This document shows, one piece after another, positions 6,583 through 14,294 of a stretch of 23,966 nucleotides of DNA. Every line of letters starts with the position of its first letter. Position 1 is the stretch's first letter. The position numbers and the translations under genes were made by a program. The notes under the pieces are model-generated. The model did no database searches and was not told where the DNA came from. It saw only the letters and a list, made by a program, of their open reading frames with translations. Source of the DNA: a virus; the IMG/VR virus record IMGVR_UViG_3300028612_000679, positions 1-23,966 of that record, one strand, 5' to 3'.

Positions 6583-6981
6583 ATGCTCGAAGAGAAAGTC
6601 GAAACACTCACCACCGAAATCGTTAGCCTGCGCAAGACGCTCGAAAAGGCGTTGCCGGGCCTGATGGCTGGCGGTGCGGCGACTGAAGCAGACGCGGAAG
6701 AAAAGACCGCGAAGAAGGCTCCGGCCAAGAAGGCCCCGGCCAAGAAGGCCCGGGCCAAGAAGAAGGTCGAGCCCGAGCACGATGCGGACGAAGTTGCCGC
6801 CATCATGCGCAAGGCGGCGAAGGAAGTCGATAAGCAGGCCGTGATGGACTACATCTCGGAACAGGACTGCGAAGACCTTGCTGACCTTCTGACCAAGCCC
6901 GAGCTGTTCGACGGCGCCTACGCGTTCGCTGAAGGCCAGCTTGGCGAAGACGAAGAAGAAACCGAAGACGACGATATCTAA
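6583..6981 (+). CDS. H1-like Lys/Ala-rich protein with acidic tail
   Basis: A 132-residue protein with four parts: an N-terminal heptad-like helix (LEEKVETLTTEIVSLRKTLEKAL, residues 2-24), an Ala/Lys/Pro-repeat basic stretch (about 43-63) like a histone H1 or AlgP tail, a helical middle (70-117), and a strongly acidic C-terminus ending EETEDDDI. The ATG has GAAGGA eight bases upstream. It is the first gene after the divergent promoter. The coiled coil plus basic repeat suggests a DNA-binding oligomer. The acidic end resembles tails of single-strand DNA-binding proteins that recruit replication partners. No specific family is recognised. Confidence 0.72.
   Translation: MLEEKVETLTTEIVSLRKTLEKALPGLMAGGAATEADAEEKTAKKAPAKKAPAKKARAKKKVEPEHDADEVAAIMRKAAKEVDKQAVMDYISEQDCEDLADLLTKPELFDGAYAFAEGQLGEDEEETEDDDI
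6712..6756 (+). repeat. 15-bp tandem repeat (three copies) encoding KKAPA
   Basis: Three tandem copies of AAGAAGGCCCCGGCC at 6712-6726, 6727-6741 and 6742-6756, differing at one base each, followed by a partial AAGAAG. They encode KKAPA, KKAPA and KKARA. Such in-frame repeats expand or shrink by slippage, so the length may vary among related phages. Confidence 0.85.
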
Positions 6982-6990
6982 TCTCGTCTT

Positions 6991-7089
6991 AGCAGCGGCG
7001 TTGCCTTTGCGCTGCTGCGGCCAGACCGCCCATCGGTCTAGGCTGGAACAAGGCCCCCGGAGCTGTTCATGGTGCGGCGTCCGGGGGCC
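6991..7089 (+). other. Three consecutive stem-loops in an intergenic region
   Basis: The gap between the genes at 6583 and 7138 holds three hairpins in series: AGCAGCG/CGCTGCT (6991-6997 with 7010-7016), AGACCG/CGGTCT with a 5-base loop (7023-7028 with 7034-7039), and a perfect 10-bp GGCCCCCGGA/TCCGGGGGCC (7052-7061 with 7080-7089). No T-run follows the last stem, so a simple intrinsic terminator is not well supported. It may be a structured RNA, an RNA processing site, or an attenuator-like element limiting transcription into the next genes. Confidence 0.55.
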
Positions 7090-7137
7090 CAAAGGCCAGA
7101 TTGAGAAGCGAGAACAGCAATGCTCGGAGAATCGAAG

Positions 7138-7548
7138 ATGTCGCTCGGATACGTACGCGGAAACACATGGGTCGTTGACGAGCACTTCAAGGCTTGGAGC
7201 GAATCCGACACGTATCAGACAATGGTTCAAGTCGCTGCCCGGCAAGGGTTCCACTGGACTATCGAGTATTCGTACAGCGCCCGGCGCTACACATGCGACA
7301 TCAATACGATCCGCCAGACCGGCCCGAGCCAGTACCAGATCATCTTGCAGGCCAATGCTTTCGATGCACACCCGATGCTCGCATTGGTTAAGGCGATCCG
7401 ACGCTACAATATCCTTACCCCTTTTATTACTGTCCTGCTGATCGAGCTTGAGTGCCACGTGCTGCGTCAGAAGTTACTTCCGATGCGCCGTTTGGAGAGT
7501 GAGCTTGAGAAGCTGGCGGACGCAATCACGATCGGCATGTTGAAGTGA
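7138..7548 (+). CDS. Hypothetical protein (136 aa)
   Basis: Not recognised. The ATG at 7138 is preferred because GGAGA lies seven bases upstream. An ATG at 7120 would add six residues but has a poorer ribosome site. The product is alternately hydrophobic and aromatic in the first 80 residues (YVRGNTWVVDEHF, HWTIEYSYSARRYTCDI), then has a hydrophobic helix (ILTPFITVLLIELECHVL) too polar to be a certain membrane segment, then a charged helix. A dispersed palindrome (7470-7480) encodes QKLLP near the C-terminus. Its stop overlaps the GTG start of the next gene, implying coupling. Confidence 0.65.
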   Translation: MSLGYVRGNTWVVDEHFKAWSESDTYQTMVQVAARQGFHWTIEYSYSARRYTCDINTIRQTGPSQYQIILQANAFDAHPMLALVKAIRRYNILTPFITVLLIELECHVLRQKLLPMRRLESELEKLADAITIGMLK

Positions 7549-8387
7549 GTCGGAGGAACCGCCCTGTTTACGTTATTTCGCTATCCGGTGGGCTCGCCTC
7601 TGCCGCCAGCGCAATTATCGCGCACGAGATGGGGTTGGACTTTCGTATGGTGTTTGCCGACACTCTTATCGAGCACCCGGACTTGTATAGGTTCGTTGAA
7701 GAGCTTTCTGAAGCTTTGCAGACGCCGTATGTCCATTTGATTGACGGGCGGGACCCGTGGGAAGTCTTCGTTGATCGTGGTTTCTTCGGCAACTCTCGAA
7801 CTGCGCATTGCTCTAAAGACTTAAAAACGGCGAAAGTTGCCGAATGGATGGAGGCTAAAGTCTTTCACTTCGATCCGCTTGTGCTCGGCATGTACAAGGA
7901 CGAAGAAGACAGATTGGACCGCGCAAGAGCAAACTGGTCGCCGCAGCAAGTGACTTCACTTTTGATAGAGCAGAAAGTCACGCCCGGCGAGGCGGACAAA
8001 CTGGTTCGTAAATACGTCCCGCAGCGCCCGGCGCTCTACGACATGGGATTTGTTCATAACAACTGCGGGGGAATGTGTGTTCGCGCCGGTCAAGGGCAGT
8101 TTGCTCACCTATTGAAAACCCGTCCTGAATTCTATTGGCAACAAGCCGAGAGAAACGAGTGGGCCAGAGGGGAAATCGAGAAGCGGGTTGACGATCGAAT
8201 CAGTCGAGGCGTCTATAAAGGTGATGCAGACGAAGTCCCTTCGGGCGGGTTCATTCGTGTGCAGAAGGATTATGAGATTGAGTATCTGCACATGAAAGAA
8301 TTCGCAGAGAGGGTGTTATCTGGTGAGCTGGACCCGCCTTCGTACGAAGTCGGTGGCTGCGGTTGTTTTGTGGATGATGAATTGTGA
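7545..8387 (+). CDS. PAPS-reductase-like PP-loop (adenine nucleotide alpha hydrolase) protein
   Basis: A 280-residue protein of the phosphoadenosine-phosphosulfate reductase / PP-loop superfamily. The nucleotide-binding loop SGGLASA is at residues 14-20, followed by the usual strand-helix pattern (FRMVFADTLIEHPDLYRFVEEL). Cysteines at 89 (HCSK) and 174/178 (CGGMC), plus CGC near the C-terminus, could hold a metal or Fe-S centre or a thiol relay. The GTG start at 7545 overlaps the upstream stop (GTGA), and the gene ends the same way. Phage members are poorly understood. Roles in sulfur transfer to DNA or RNA, or in sulfate reduction, are possible. Codons are less GC-rich than in neighbouring genes, hinting at separate acquisition. 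The exact reaction cannot be told from sequence. Confidence 0.82.
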   Translation: MSRRNRPVYVISLSGGLASAASAIIAHEMGLDFRMVFADTLIEHPDLYRFVEELSEALQTPYVHLIDGRDPWEVFVDRGFFGNSRTAHCSKDLKTAKVAEWMEAKVFHFDPLVLGMYKDEEDRLDRARANWSPQQVTSLLIEQKVTPGEADKLVRKYVPQRPALYDMGFVHNNCGGMCVRAGQGQFAHLLKTRPEFYWQQAERNEWARGEIEKRVDDRISRGVYKGDADEVPSGGFIRVQKDYEIEYLHMKEFAERVLSGELDPPSYEVGGCGCFVDDEL

Positions 8388-9829
8388 GCGAGAATAGCAT
8401 GACAATGCCGAGTAAGTGGATCGACATCTGCCGCAACGGGCCATTGACGCCTATGCAAGTGGCCGAGAAGATGGCCTCTGGACACTCGGTGTTCTCCCCC
8501 AGCGCGAGCGAAATGTCGATGACATGCTCGGAATCGCTCTATCTCAATGCGATTGCGGAAGATAACCAGACCTACGAGGCAGCAGAGGGCACGGTGGCGC
8601 ACTCTATGGCGGAAGAGTGGCTGAAGACAGGCGAGCGCCCCGATCACCGCATAGGCGACACCTTCGATATAAAGGGCTTCGAGATCGAAGTCACAGACGA
8701 GATGCTGGGCTTCGTTGGGGACTTCGTGAAGCTCTGCGAACGAGAAGGCGAGGGTGCGGATTTTGCGGAGAGTGAGAAATTTGTCGATACCGCACATTTA
8801 ACGCCTATTCCGGATCAAGGCGGGACCGGCGACTTCATAGCTATCTTCCCCCTATACATGACGATCATTGATCTGAAGTACGGCAAAGAGAAGGTCGAAG
8901 CGTATTACTTCGACGATGACGGCAACCGCAGGATCAATAAGCAGCTAGGTGTGTACGCCAGTGGCGTATTCCGTGAGTGGGACTGGCTGTACAACTTCCA
9001 GCAGATCAAGATTGTCATCTCCCAGCCGCGCCTGCCGCACCCGACGAGCGAGATCGTCATCACCCGCGAAGAGCTGATCGAATTCGAGGACTATGCTCGC
9101 GAACAGTGGGCGAAGTGCTGGCAACCCCGAGAGCTGCTGACCCGGACACCGAGCGTCAAAGGCTGTCGGTGGTGCGCCGTCCGGGCAAACTGTTCGGCCC
9201 TGTATCTGTTCCTCGAAGAAGCCACCGACGTCTTCTCGTCCTTCGACGACAATGGCGACATTGTTGAAGGCGAATTCGAGGAAGTGCAATTCGACAACAA
9301 GGCGCTGATGCTGGCGAACGACAAGGTGCTCGATCCCCTGTCGCCGTCACCTTTCCCGGCGATGCCAGACCCGCGTGAGCTGTCAACGAAGGCGATGGCG
9401 AAGTTACTTCGGTATCGCAAGCTGATGGAGAATTTCTTCAACTCGATCGAGCGCGAGCTGCTGGATCGGGCGATCAGCAAGGAAGAAAGCATCCCGTGGT
9501 GGAAGCTCGTCGAAGGACGATCGCAGCGCCGCATGGTGGATGACAAGGAATTCATTCTCGAAACAGTGGCCGAATGGGGCCTGAAAGAGAGTGACATTTA
9601 CAAGACAGTTATGGTTTCTCCCGCCGAGCTGGAACGCCTGCTTCATACGAAGCTGAACAAGGGCAAGGCCAAGCGTGAGAAAGGACGAGTTTCATCTGCC
9701 AAGGTTCACGCCATGGTGGATGAATCCGGTCTGACGGTTAAACCGGCAGGCCAGAAAACCTTGGCTCCGGATAGCGATAACCGCTCTGCGTTGCCCAAGG
9801 ACGGGGACGTGTTCGATTCGTGGGATTGA
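8384..9829 (+). CDS. DUF2800 PD-(D/E)XK nuclease with Fe-S-type Cys pattern
   Basis: A 481-residue protein of the phage DUF2800 family, related to Cas4/RecB-type exonucleases. GTVAHSMAE near 69-77 is the usual first motif. Asp150 (GGTGDF), Asp163 and Lys165 (IIDLKYGK) form the nuclease core, followed by QLGVYA at 187-192. Cys48 plus the CX2CX5C cluster at 261, 264 and 270 matches the four-cysteine 'iron staple' of Cas4 and AddB nucleases, suggesting a 4Fe-4S cluster. It is immediately upstream of a DUF2815 gene and DNA polymerase, the usual phage replication/recombination module. The GTG at 8384 is coupled to the upstream stop. An internal ATG at 8399 is a possible alternative start. A dispersed palindrome is at 9400-9410. 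Confidence 0.88.
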   Translation: MSENSMTMPSKWIDICRNGPLTPMQVAEKMASGHSVFSPSASEMSMTCSESLYLNAIAEDNQTYEAAEGTVAHSMAEEWLKTGERPDHRIGDTFDIKGFEIEVTDEMLGFVGDFVKLCEREGEGADFAESEKFVDTAHLTPIPDQGGTGDFIAIFPLYMTIIDLKYGKEKVEAYYFDDDGNRRINKQLGVYASGVFREWDWLYNFQQIKIVISQPRLPHPTSEIVITREELIEFEDYAREQWAKCWQPRELLTRTPSVKGCRWCAVRANCSALYLFLEEATDVFSSFDDNGDIVEGEFEEVQFDNKALMLANDKVLDPLSPSPFPAMPDPRELSTKAMAKLLRYRKLMENFFNSIERELLDRAISKEESIPWWKLVEGRSQRRMVDDKEFILETVAEWGLKESDIYKTVMVSPAELERLLHTKLNKGKAKREKGRVSSAKVHAMVDESGLTVKPAGQKTLAPDSDNRSALPKDGDVFDSWD

Positions 9830-9867
9830 CGCGTCTGAAAATGTGAAAGTGGAAGAAAGGTAATACG

Positions 9868-10509
9868 ATGGCACGTAAAGTCGTGAAGAAGGTTCCGGTG
9901 AAATTCAAGGGCGGGCGCAAGGGTTTGTGCGTGCTCTATGACGATGGATTGATCCGGGTTGACGGCGTTCGCTTCAGCTACCCCCATTTCAAGAAGCCCT
10001 ACGCGGGCGACGGAGACGGTGAAGCGAAATTCGGCGTTGTGGGTTTGCTCCCCAAGAAGGGCAACGAAGCCGCGAAGAAGCTGATCGACAGTCGGATCGC
10101 AGAGCTGCTGAAGGAAAACAAGGTCAAGGCGCTCGCGTCTGACAAGAAGTTTATCCGAGACGGCGACGAGTCCGACAAGGAAGAGCACGAAGGCCACTGG
10201 ACGATCTCGGCACGGGAAACCCGCAAGCCGCCGCTGCGCAATGCACAGGGCGAAACTGTGGAGCCCGAAGACGTCGAAGAGCTGTTCCAGCCGGGCTTTT
10301 GGGGTTCGATCCTTATCCGTCCTTGGTTCCAGAACAACAAGTACGGCAAGCGCGCCAACGCCGGGCTTCAGTCCGCGCAGATGATCTGCGAAGACGAGAC
10401 GTTCGGTGAAGGCCGTATTTCCGATGAAGAGCTGGATGACATCTACGATACGTACGATGATGACGGCTCTGTCGATGACGAAGAAGATGACGACGACATC
10501 GACATTTAA
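9868..10509 (+). CDS. DUF2815 single-stranded DNA-binding protein
   Basis: A 213-residue protein resembling the DUF2815 family, which is regarded as a phage single-stranded DNA-binding protein. The typical N-terminal RVDGVRFSYPHFKKPY segment (about 30-45) is present, then a Gly/Lys stretch, a GHWTISARETRKPP segment and GFWGSILIRPWFQNNKYGKRANAGLQSAQ (two conserved blocks, about 135-175). The last 30 residues are almost all Asp/Glu, ending DDDDIDI, a tail like those that bind replication partners. The ATG has GAAAGG upstream. The 38-base gap from the nuclease gene is one of the few non-overlapping joins in the block. It probably protects single-stranded DNA at the phage fork and works with the polymerase. 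Confidence 0.85.
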   Translation: MARKVVKKVPVKFKGGRKGLCVLYDDGLIRVDGVRFSYPHFKKPYAGDGDGEAKFGVVGLLPKKGNEAAKKLIDSRIAELLKENKVKALASDKKFIRDGDESDKEEHEGHWTISARETRKPPLRNAQGETVEPEDVEELFQPGFWGSILIRPWFQNNKYGKRANAGLQSAQMICEDETFGEGRISDEELDDIYDTYDDDGSVDDEEDDDDIDI

Positions 10510-10521
10510 TCGGAAGTAACT

Positions 10522-10596
10522 TCGGGCGGGGACAGCCTCGCGACGCCGACTAAGCAGGAATTGAGCTGCGGTGGCCGGGGTTGCATTCCCGCCCGA
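10522..10596 (+). other. Long-range RNA stem before the polymerase gene
   Basis: TCGGGCGGGGA (10522-10532) can pair with TTCCCGCCCGA (10586-10596), with one G-U pair, over a 53-base loop. It spans the leader of the polymerase gene and ends 18 bases before its start codon. The upstream arm overlaps the end of a dispersed palindrome (10513-10523). It may affect translation of the polymerase. Otherwise the 105-base gap holds no gene. Confidence 0.45.
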
Positions 10597-10614
10597 TACT
10601 TTTCAGGATCACAC

Positions 10615-12717
10615 ATGCGCCTTCACTTGGACTTTGAGACGTACAGCGATATCGACCTGAAGGATAAGGGGCTCGATCTCTATTCGGCGCACCCGTCCTG
10701 TGAAGTGCTGCTTTGCGCGTGGGGCGTGGACGACGAAAAGGTCCGCCTGTGGGACCCGACACGGGGCGAGAAGATGCCCGCGCAGCTTCGTGAGCTGCTG
10801 GAAGATGATGACGTAGAGCTGCACGCGTTTAATGCGCAATTCGAGCGCACGATCATGCGCCGGGTACTCGGCATAGAGCCGAACGTCAAACGCTGGCGTT
10901 GTACGATGGTTCATGCGTACATGCTGTCCTTTACCGGCGATCTGGCCGAAGTAGGGCAGCAGATCGGTATATCACAGGACAAGCAGAAGCTGGCGGAAGG
11001 CAAGCGGCTTATCCACTTATTCACCAAGCCGCAGAAGGTCACGAAGAACCAACCGCTGCGCCGCCGTGACGAGATTTCCGATCCGGACGAATGGGAGCGG
11101 TTTCGCGAATACTGCGTTATGGACGTCATCGCAGAACGGGAGATTCATTCCTTTCTGGATCAACCGCAATTCGCTGTGCCGAAACGCGAGTGGGCCTTCT
11201 ACGCGCTCGACCAAGTAATCAACGATCGCGGCATACCGATCGACCGGGACTTCGCGGACAAGGCGTACAAGATGGCGTCTCGCCGCAAGGCGATCCTGAT
11301 CGACAAGATGAACGCCATCACCGGCTTGCAGAACAGCAACAGCGGCGATCAGCTCGTGCCGTGGCTCAAGGTCCGGGGATACCCGTTCGATGATCTGCGC
11401 AAGGATACGGTCAAGAAGGTCCTGTCGGTCGATCAGGCACGCAAGGATGGTGACAAGCTCCCCAAGGGCGAGATCGAATTCACCCTGACCGACGAAGCGG
11501 TAACGATCCTCAAGCTGCGGCAGAAGTCAGCCCGCACTACGCACACGAAGTACAACGCCCTGCTGAAAGCGATGGGGGATGACATGCGTATGCGCTTCAT
11601 CCTTCAATTCGCCGGGGCGAGCCGGACGAACCGTTTTGCCGGGCGCCGGTTCCAGCCGCAGAACCTTACGTCGCTACACAGCTTGTCCGACAACCCTGAA
11701 GTCATCGAGATTCTCAACGAGGCGATTCGCACGGACGATGACGAATTCCTCGAAGTGCTCATGGCAGAACCGCTCGACGCTCTGGCCGGGCTGGTTCGAT
11801 CGGCAGTGTTCGCGGAGGATGGTAAGACTTTCCGGGTCTGCGACTTGTCGTCGATCGAGAGTGTGACGATCGGATGGGTGACAGGGTGTGAGCGCCTTCT
11901 CAATGTTTTCCGGGACGGCAAGGACGCGTACAAGGACTTTGCGACCGAGCTGTATAACGTCGAGTATGATGACGTGACGAAGACGCAGCGCAAGATGGCA
12001 AAACCGGCCACACTAGGCGCCGGGTATAGGCTCGGCGGGGGAGAGCTGTACGACGGCAAGAAGACCGGGCTGTGGGGTTACGCGGAAGGCATGGGTGTCG
12101 AGATGACACGCAAGGAAGCCCACGAGAACGTGCGCACTTTCCGGTCGGTCTATAGCGAGATACCCAAGGCGTGGTACGCGCTGGAAGATGCCATCATGCG
12201 GACGATCCGCAAAGGTGTCACGACCAAGGCTTGCAAATGCACCTTCTCGATCGTGCGCTCGGATCGTGTTACGAAGGACAAGTTTCTCGTCTGCAAGCTG
12301 CCGTCCGGACGCAAGATTTACTATCACAAGCCGATAATCAAGAAGAAGCCGTTCGTCTTCAAGGATCGCGACACGGGCAAGCCCAAGAAGGTGATGAAGG
12401 ATCAGATCACCTACATGGGGAAGATGCAGAACGGCAGGAAGTGGGTAAGGATCGACTCCCACGGCGGCAAGTTTATCGAGAACATCGTGCAGGCGATCGC
12501 CCGCGATATCCTGCGGGAAGGGATCATCACGGCACACCAAGCCGGGTTTTTCATTATCATGCACGTTCACGACGAAATTGTGTGTGAGGAACGGGAGGAT
12601 GACCAAGCGCATAGCCTTGAAAAACTTCGAGAGTGCATGATACGACCGATTAAATGGTGCGCCGATATGCCGCTTAACGCTGCCGGGCACGAAGGCAAAT
12701 TTTATCGCAAGGACTAA
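10615..12717 (+). CDS. Family A DNA polymerase with 3'-5' exonuclease
   Basis: A 700-residue replicative polymerase of the phage DNA polymerase I type. The proofreading domain has Exo I DFETYSD at residues 6-12, Exo II NAQFERT near 80-86, and Exo III YCVMDVIAE near 165-173. Polymerase motif A is CDLSSIES (the usual Tyr is Leu/Ser, as in many phage relatives), motif B is KTQRKMAKPATLGAGYRLG, and motif C is HVHDEIVCE. The start is the ATG at 10615, with CAGGA upstream and immediate entry into Exo I. A TTG 54 bases upstream would add residues unlike the family. It has no 5'-3' exonuclease domain. It probably copies the phage genome with the DUF2815 protein, the nuclease and the SNF2 helicase. 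Confidence 0.95.
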   Translation: MRLHLDFETYSDIDLKDKGLDLYSAHPSCEVLLCAWGVDDEKVRLWDPTRGEKMPAQLRELLEDDDVELHAFNAQFERTIMRRVLGIEPNVKRWRCTMVHAYMLSFTGDLAEVGQQIGISQDKQKLAEGKRLIHLFTKPQKVTKNQPLRRRDEISDPDEWERFREYCVMDVIAEREIHSFLDQPQFAVPKREWAFYALDQVINDRGIPIDRDFADKAYKMASRRKAILIDKMNAITGLQNSNSGDQLVPWLKVRGYPFDDLRKDTVKKVLSVDQARKDGDKLPKGEIEFTLTDEAVTILKLRQKSARTTHTKYNALLKAMGDDMRMRFILQFAGASRTNRFAGRRFQPQNLTSLHSLSDNPEVIEILNEAIRTDDDEFLEVLMAEPLDALAGLVRSAVFAEDGKTFRVCDLSSIESVTIGWVTGCERLLNVFRDGKDAYKDFATELYNVEYDDVTKTQRKMAKPATLGAGYRLGGGELYDGKKTGLWGYAEGMGVEMTRKEAHENVRTFRSVYSEIPKAWYALEDAIMRTIRKGVTTKACKCTFSIVRSDRVTKDKFLVCKLPSGRKIYYHKPIIKKKPFVFKDRDTGKPKKVMKDQITYMGKMQNGRKWVRIDSHGGKFIENIVQAIARDILREGIITAHQAGFFIIMHVHDEIVCEEREDDQAHSLEKLRECMIRPIKWCADMPLNAAGHEGKFYRKD

Positions 12718-12720
12718 TTG

Positions 12721-12909
12721 ATGGCTACGCGGGTAACGGTTGAGTGCGATATGCGGATTGCGCCTACATGCGTAGGGTTGGGCGATCCGTATCCGACGCG
12801 CAAGGGCGCACGAAACGCAGCATACCGTGCAGGATGGAGGCGTGAAGGCCGCATTGATGTGTGCCCCGAGTGCGGTAAACGAGCGATACTGAAGATAAGG
12901 AAGGATTGA
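12721..12909 (+). CDS. Small zinc-binding protein (62 aa)
   Basis: A 62-residue protein starting at the ATG three bases after the polymerase stop. Cysteines 9 and 17 and a CPEC pair near residue 49 could bind one zinc ion. The middle is Arg-rich (TRKGARNAAYRAGWRREGR), consistent with nucleic-acid contact. Codon use is more AT-ending than in the polymerase. Its stop overlaps a TTG start of the next gene. No family is recognised. Confidence 0.65.
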   Translation: MATRVTVECDMRIAPTCVGLGDPYPTRKGARNAAYRAGWRREGRIDVCPECGKRAILKIRKD

Positions 12910-13181
12910 TAGTGCGGGACCACAGGTATCACGGGTTCGAGAACCACGAGGACGAACGATTAGACGAGACATGCTACATCTGCAACGGCGGATTGGCAGT
13001 GTGCGAAGTTTGCAAGGCGGGCGAGTGCGAGCTTCCGGAAGAGTGCCCCGGACGAGCTATGACTGCGGAAGAGCGAGAGCTTATATGCCAAGGCGATCTT
13101 GAATTCTATCTCGGGTGTTGGTGGCACAAAGGCGAAATCGTCTGGACGGATAAACTAGGAACGAAGGTAGCGTACCGATGA
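12906..13181 (+). CDS. Small Cys-rich protein (91 aa)
   Basis: A 91-residue protein with eight cysteines: CYIC near residue 23, CEVC near 33, then C at about 40, 47, 61 and 71. It has the look of a double zinc-binding phage protein. The TTG at 12906 overlaps the preceding stop (TTGA), matching the coupling seen in this cluster. A GTG at 12912 is the alternative. It ends in an ATGA overlap with the methyltransferase gene, and its last codons contain an isolated CGTACCGAT box (13171-13179) like those of the left-end array. Function unknown. Confidence 0.68.
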   Translation: MIVRDHRYHGFENHEDERLDETCYICNGGLAVCEVCKAGECELPEECPGRAMTAEERELICQGDLEFYLGCWWHKGEIVWTDKLGTKVAYR

Positions 13182-13939
13182 CTTACGAAGTGGAAGTAAC
13201 TTCCGGCAAGGGTATCGCAGACGCGATCGTGAAGTCCTATGTCAAGTGGGATCGCAAGCCTGCTGACCTTTACCCGACTCCGGTAGAAGCGACGGAAGCC
13301 CTGATTCCTGTGCTCAAGGCAATGAAGCGTCCGGATGGCACGCCGGTCAAGAAAGTGTGGGAACCCTCGTGCGGCGATGGACGGATTGCTCGTGTCCTCG
13401 AATGGCACGGCTTTGAAGTTACTGGGACTGATCTGCGAGAATATCCCGGTTACGGATTCGGCGGTATCGACTTCATCAATGATGATCCGATCGAGAAGCT
13501 TGGGTGGGACCCGCGTGACGACATAGACGTTATCGTCGGCAACCCGCCCTTCAGTCTGGCCGAAGAATTCATTCGTAAGGCGCGCTCCTATTGTCCCAAT
13601 GTCATCATGCTTCTGAAACAGACTTACTGGAACACCAAGGGTCGCAGCGAGGGACTGTGGAAAGACGAGACGCCGAGCCTAGAACTGAAGCTGACATGGC
13701 GACTTGCTTTCTTGAAGAAGGAACGCGGCAAGTCCCCGCTTATGGACTGCATGTGGGTTTGCTGGATGGCGGATCGAGCAACAGTCGAGAACGAGGACGG
13801 CGAGAAGTATTGCTTTACAAAGCCGCTGGGGAAGAAGGAATATCCCGGATATCCTGACATCGGCTTAATGCCTGCCCTGCAAGTGCTCGAAGGCGAAATG
13901 CACGAGCTGACGAAGTTACTTCGAGGCGGCGATGCCTAA
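13178..13939 (+). CDS. Adenine-type DNA methyltransferase
   Basis: A 253-residue S-adenosylmethionine-dependent DNA methyltransferase. DLYPTP near residue 30 is typical of phage adenine methyltransferases. The SAM-binding motif I is WEPSCGDGRIARVLE near 66-80. Catalytic motif IV is GNPPFS near 122-127. The target-recognition part is short. No restriction enzyme partner is seen next to it, so it is probably an orphan enzyme that modifies phage DNA to escape host restriction or mark it for regulation. Dispersed palindromes lie in both its N-terminal codons (13193-13203) and its C-terminal codons (13912-13922). Its 3' end overlaps the VRR-NUC gene by eight bases. Confidence 0.88.
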   Translation: MTYEVEVTSGKGIADAIVKSYVKWDRKPADLYPTPVEATEALIPVLKAMKRPDGTPVKKVWEPSCGDGRIARVLEWHGFEVTGTDLREYPGYGFGGIDFINDDPIEKLGWDPRDDIDVIVGNPPFSLAEEFIRKARSYCPNVIMLLKQTYWNTKGRSEGLWKDETPSLELKLTWRLAFLKKERGKSPLMDCMWVCWMADRATVENEDGEKYCFTKPLGKKEYPGYPDIGLMPALQVLEGEMHELTKLLRGGDA

Positions 13940-14294
13940 GCGCCAGCCGGAAGGCAAGATCAAAGACGAGTGCCGCGACGATCACGCGAAGCCGAACGAT
14001 CTTCTTTTCTGGCAGATCGAAGGCAAGTCGCGCAACGGGATACCGGACACGATTGCCGAGAAGGTCGCGGGCGGGATCATCTTCATCGAATTCAAGGTGC
14101 CCGGCAAAGAGCCTACCGATCAGCAGTGGCTCCGTATTTGGGAGCTGCGCCAGACCGGACAGGAGGCGTGGTGGTGCGATTCCGTTGAAGGCTATCGCCG
14201 CTTAGTTGGGCTTGATCCGGGCGGCTATGAAGTGCGTTATCCGGAGCGGATCAAGAAGCTCGTCGCGCTCGGCACAGTGGCCAATCAGCTATGA
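13932..14294 (+). CDS. VRR-NUC domain nuclease
   Basis: A 120-residue protein with the compact phage VRR-NUC fold, a PD-(D/E)XK-type nuclease: an N-terminal helix with Lys-Ile-Lys-Asp-Glu, then the sequence RNGIPD near 36-41 supplying the acidic residue, IFIEFKVPG near 51-59 (ExK catalytic pair) and QQWLRIWELRQTGQEAWW, the usual helix-strand end. It starts at the ATG at 13932 inside the end of the methyltransferase gene. VRR-NUC genes often sit next to SNF2 helicases in phage replication modules, as here with one gene between. It is expected to process branched or flap DNA. Confidence 0.87.
   Translation: MPKRQPEGKIKDECRDDHAKPNDLLFWQIEGKSRNGIPDTIAEKVAGGIIFIEFKVPGKEPTDQQWLRIWELRQTGQEAWWCDSVEGYRRLVGLDPGGYEVRYPERIKKLVALGTVANQL

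Noticed and set aside
6487-7458. Minus-strand open frame of 323 residues
   Set aside because: It crosses the divergent promoter region, the hairpin-rich gap and two plausible rightward genes. Its product shows Leu/Val/Phe bias typical of an antisense shadow.
10561-10614. Upstream TTG start for the polymerase
   Set aside because: It would add 18 residues unlike the family, and the ATG at 10615 leads directly into the Exo I motif with a ribosome site before it.
12013-12972. Minus-strand open frame of 319 residues
   Set aside because: It lies opposite polymerase motif C and two small genes. It has no family motif and no ribosome site in a sensible place.
13415-13425. GAAGTTACTGG as another copy of the palindrome
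   Set aside because: The right arm lacks TTC, so twofold symmetry is lost.
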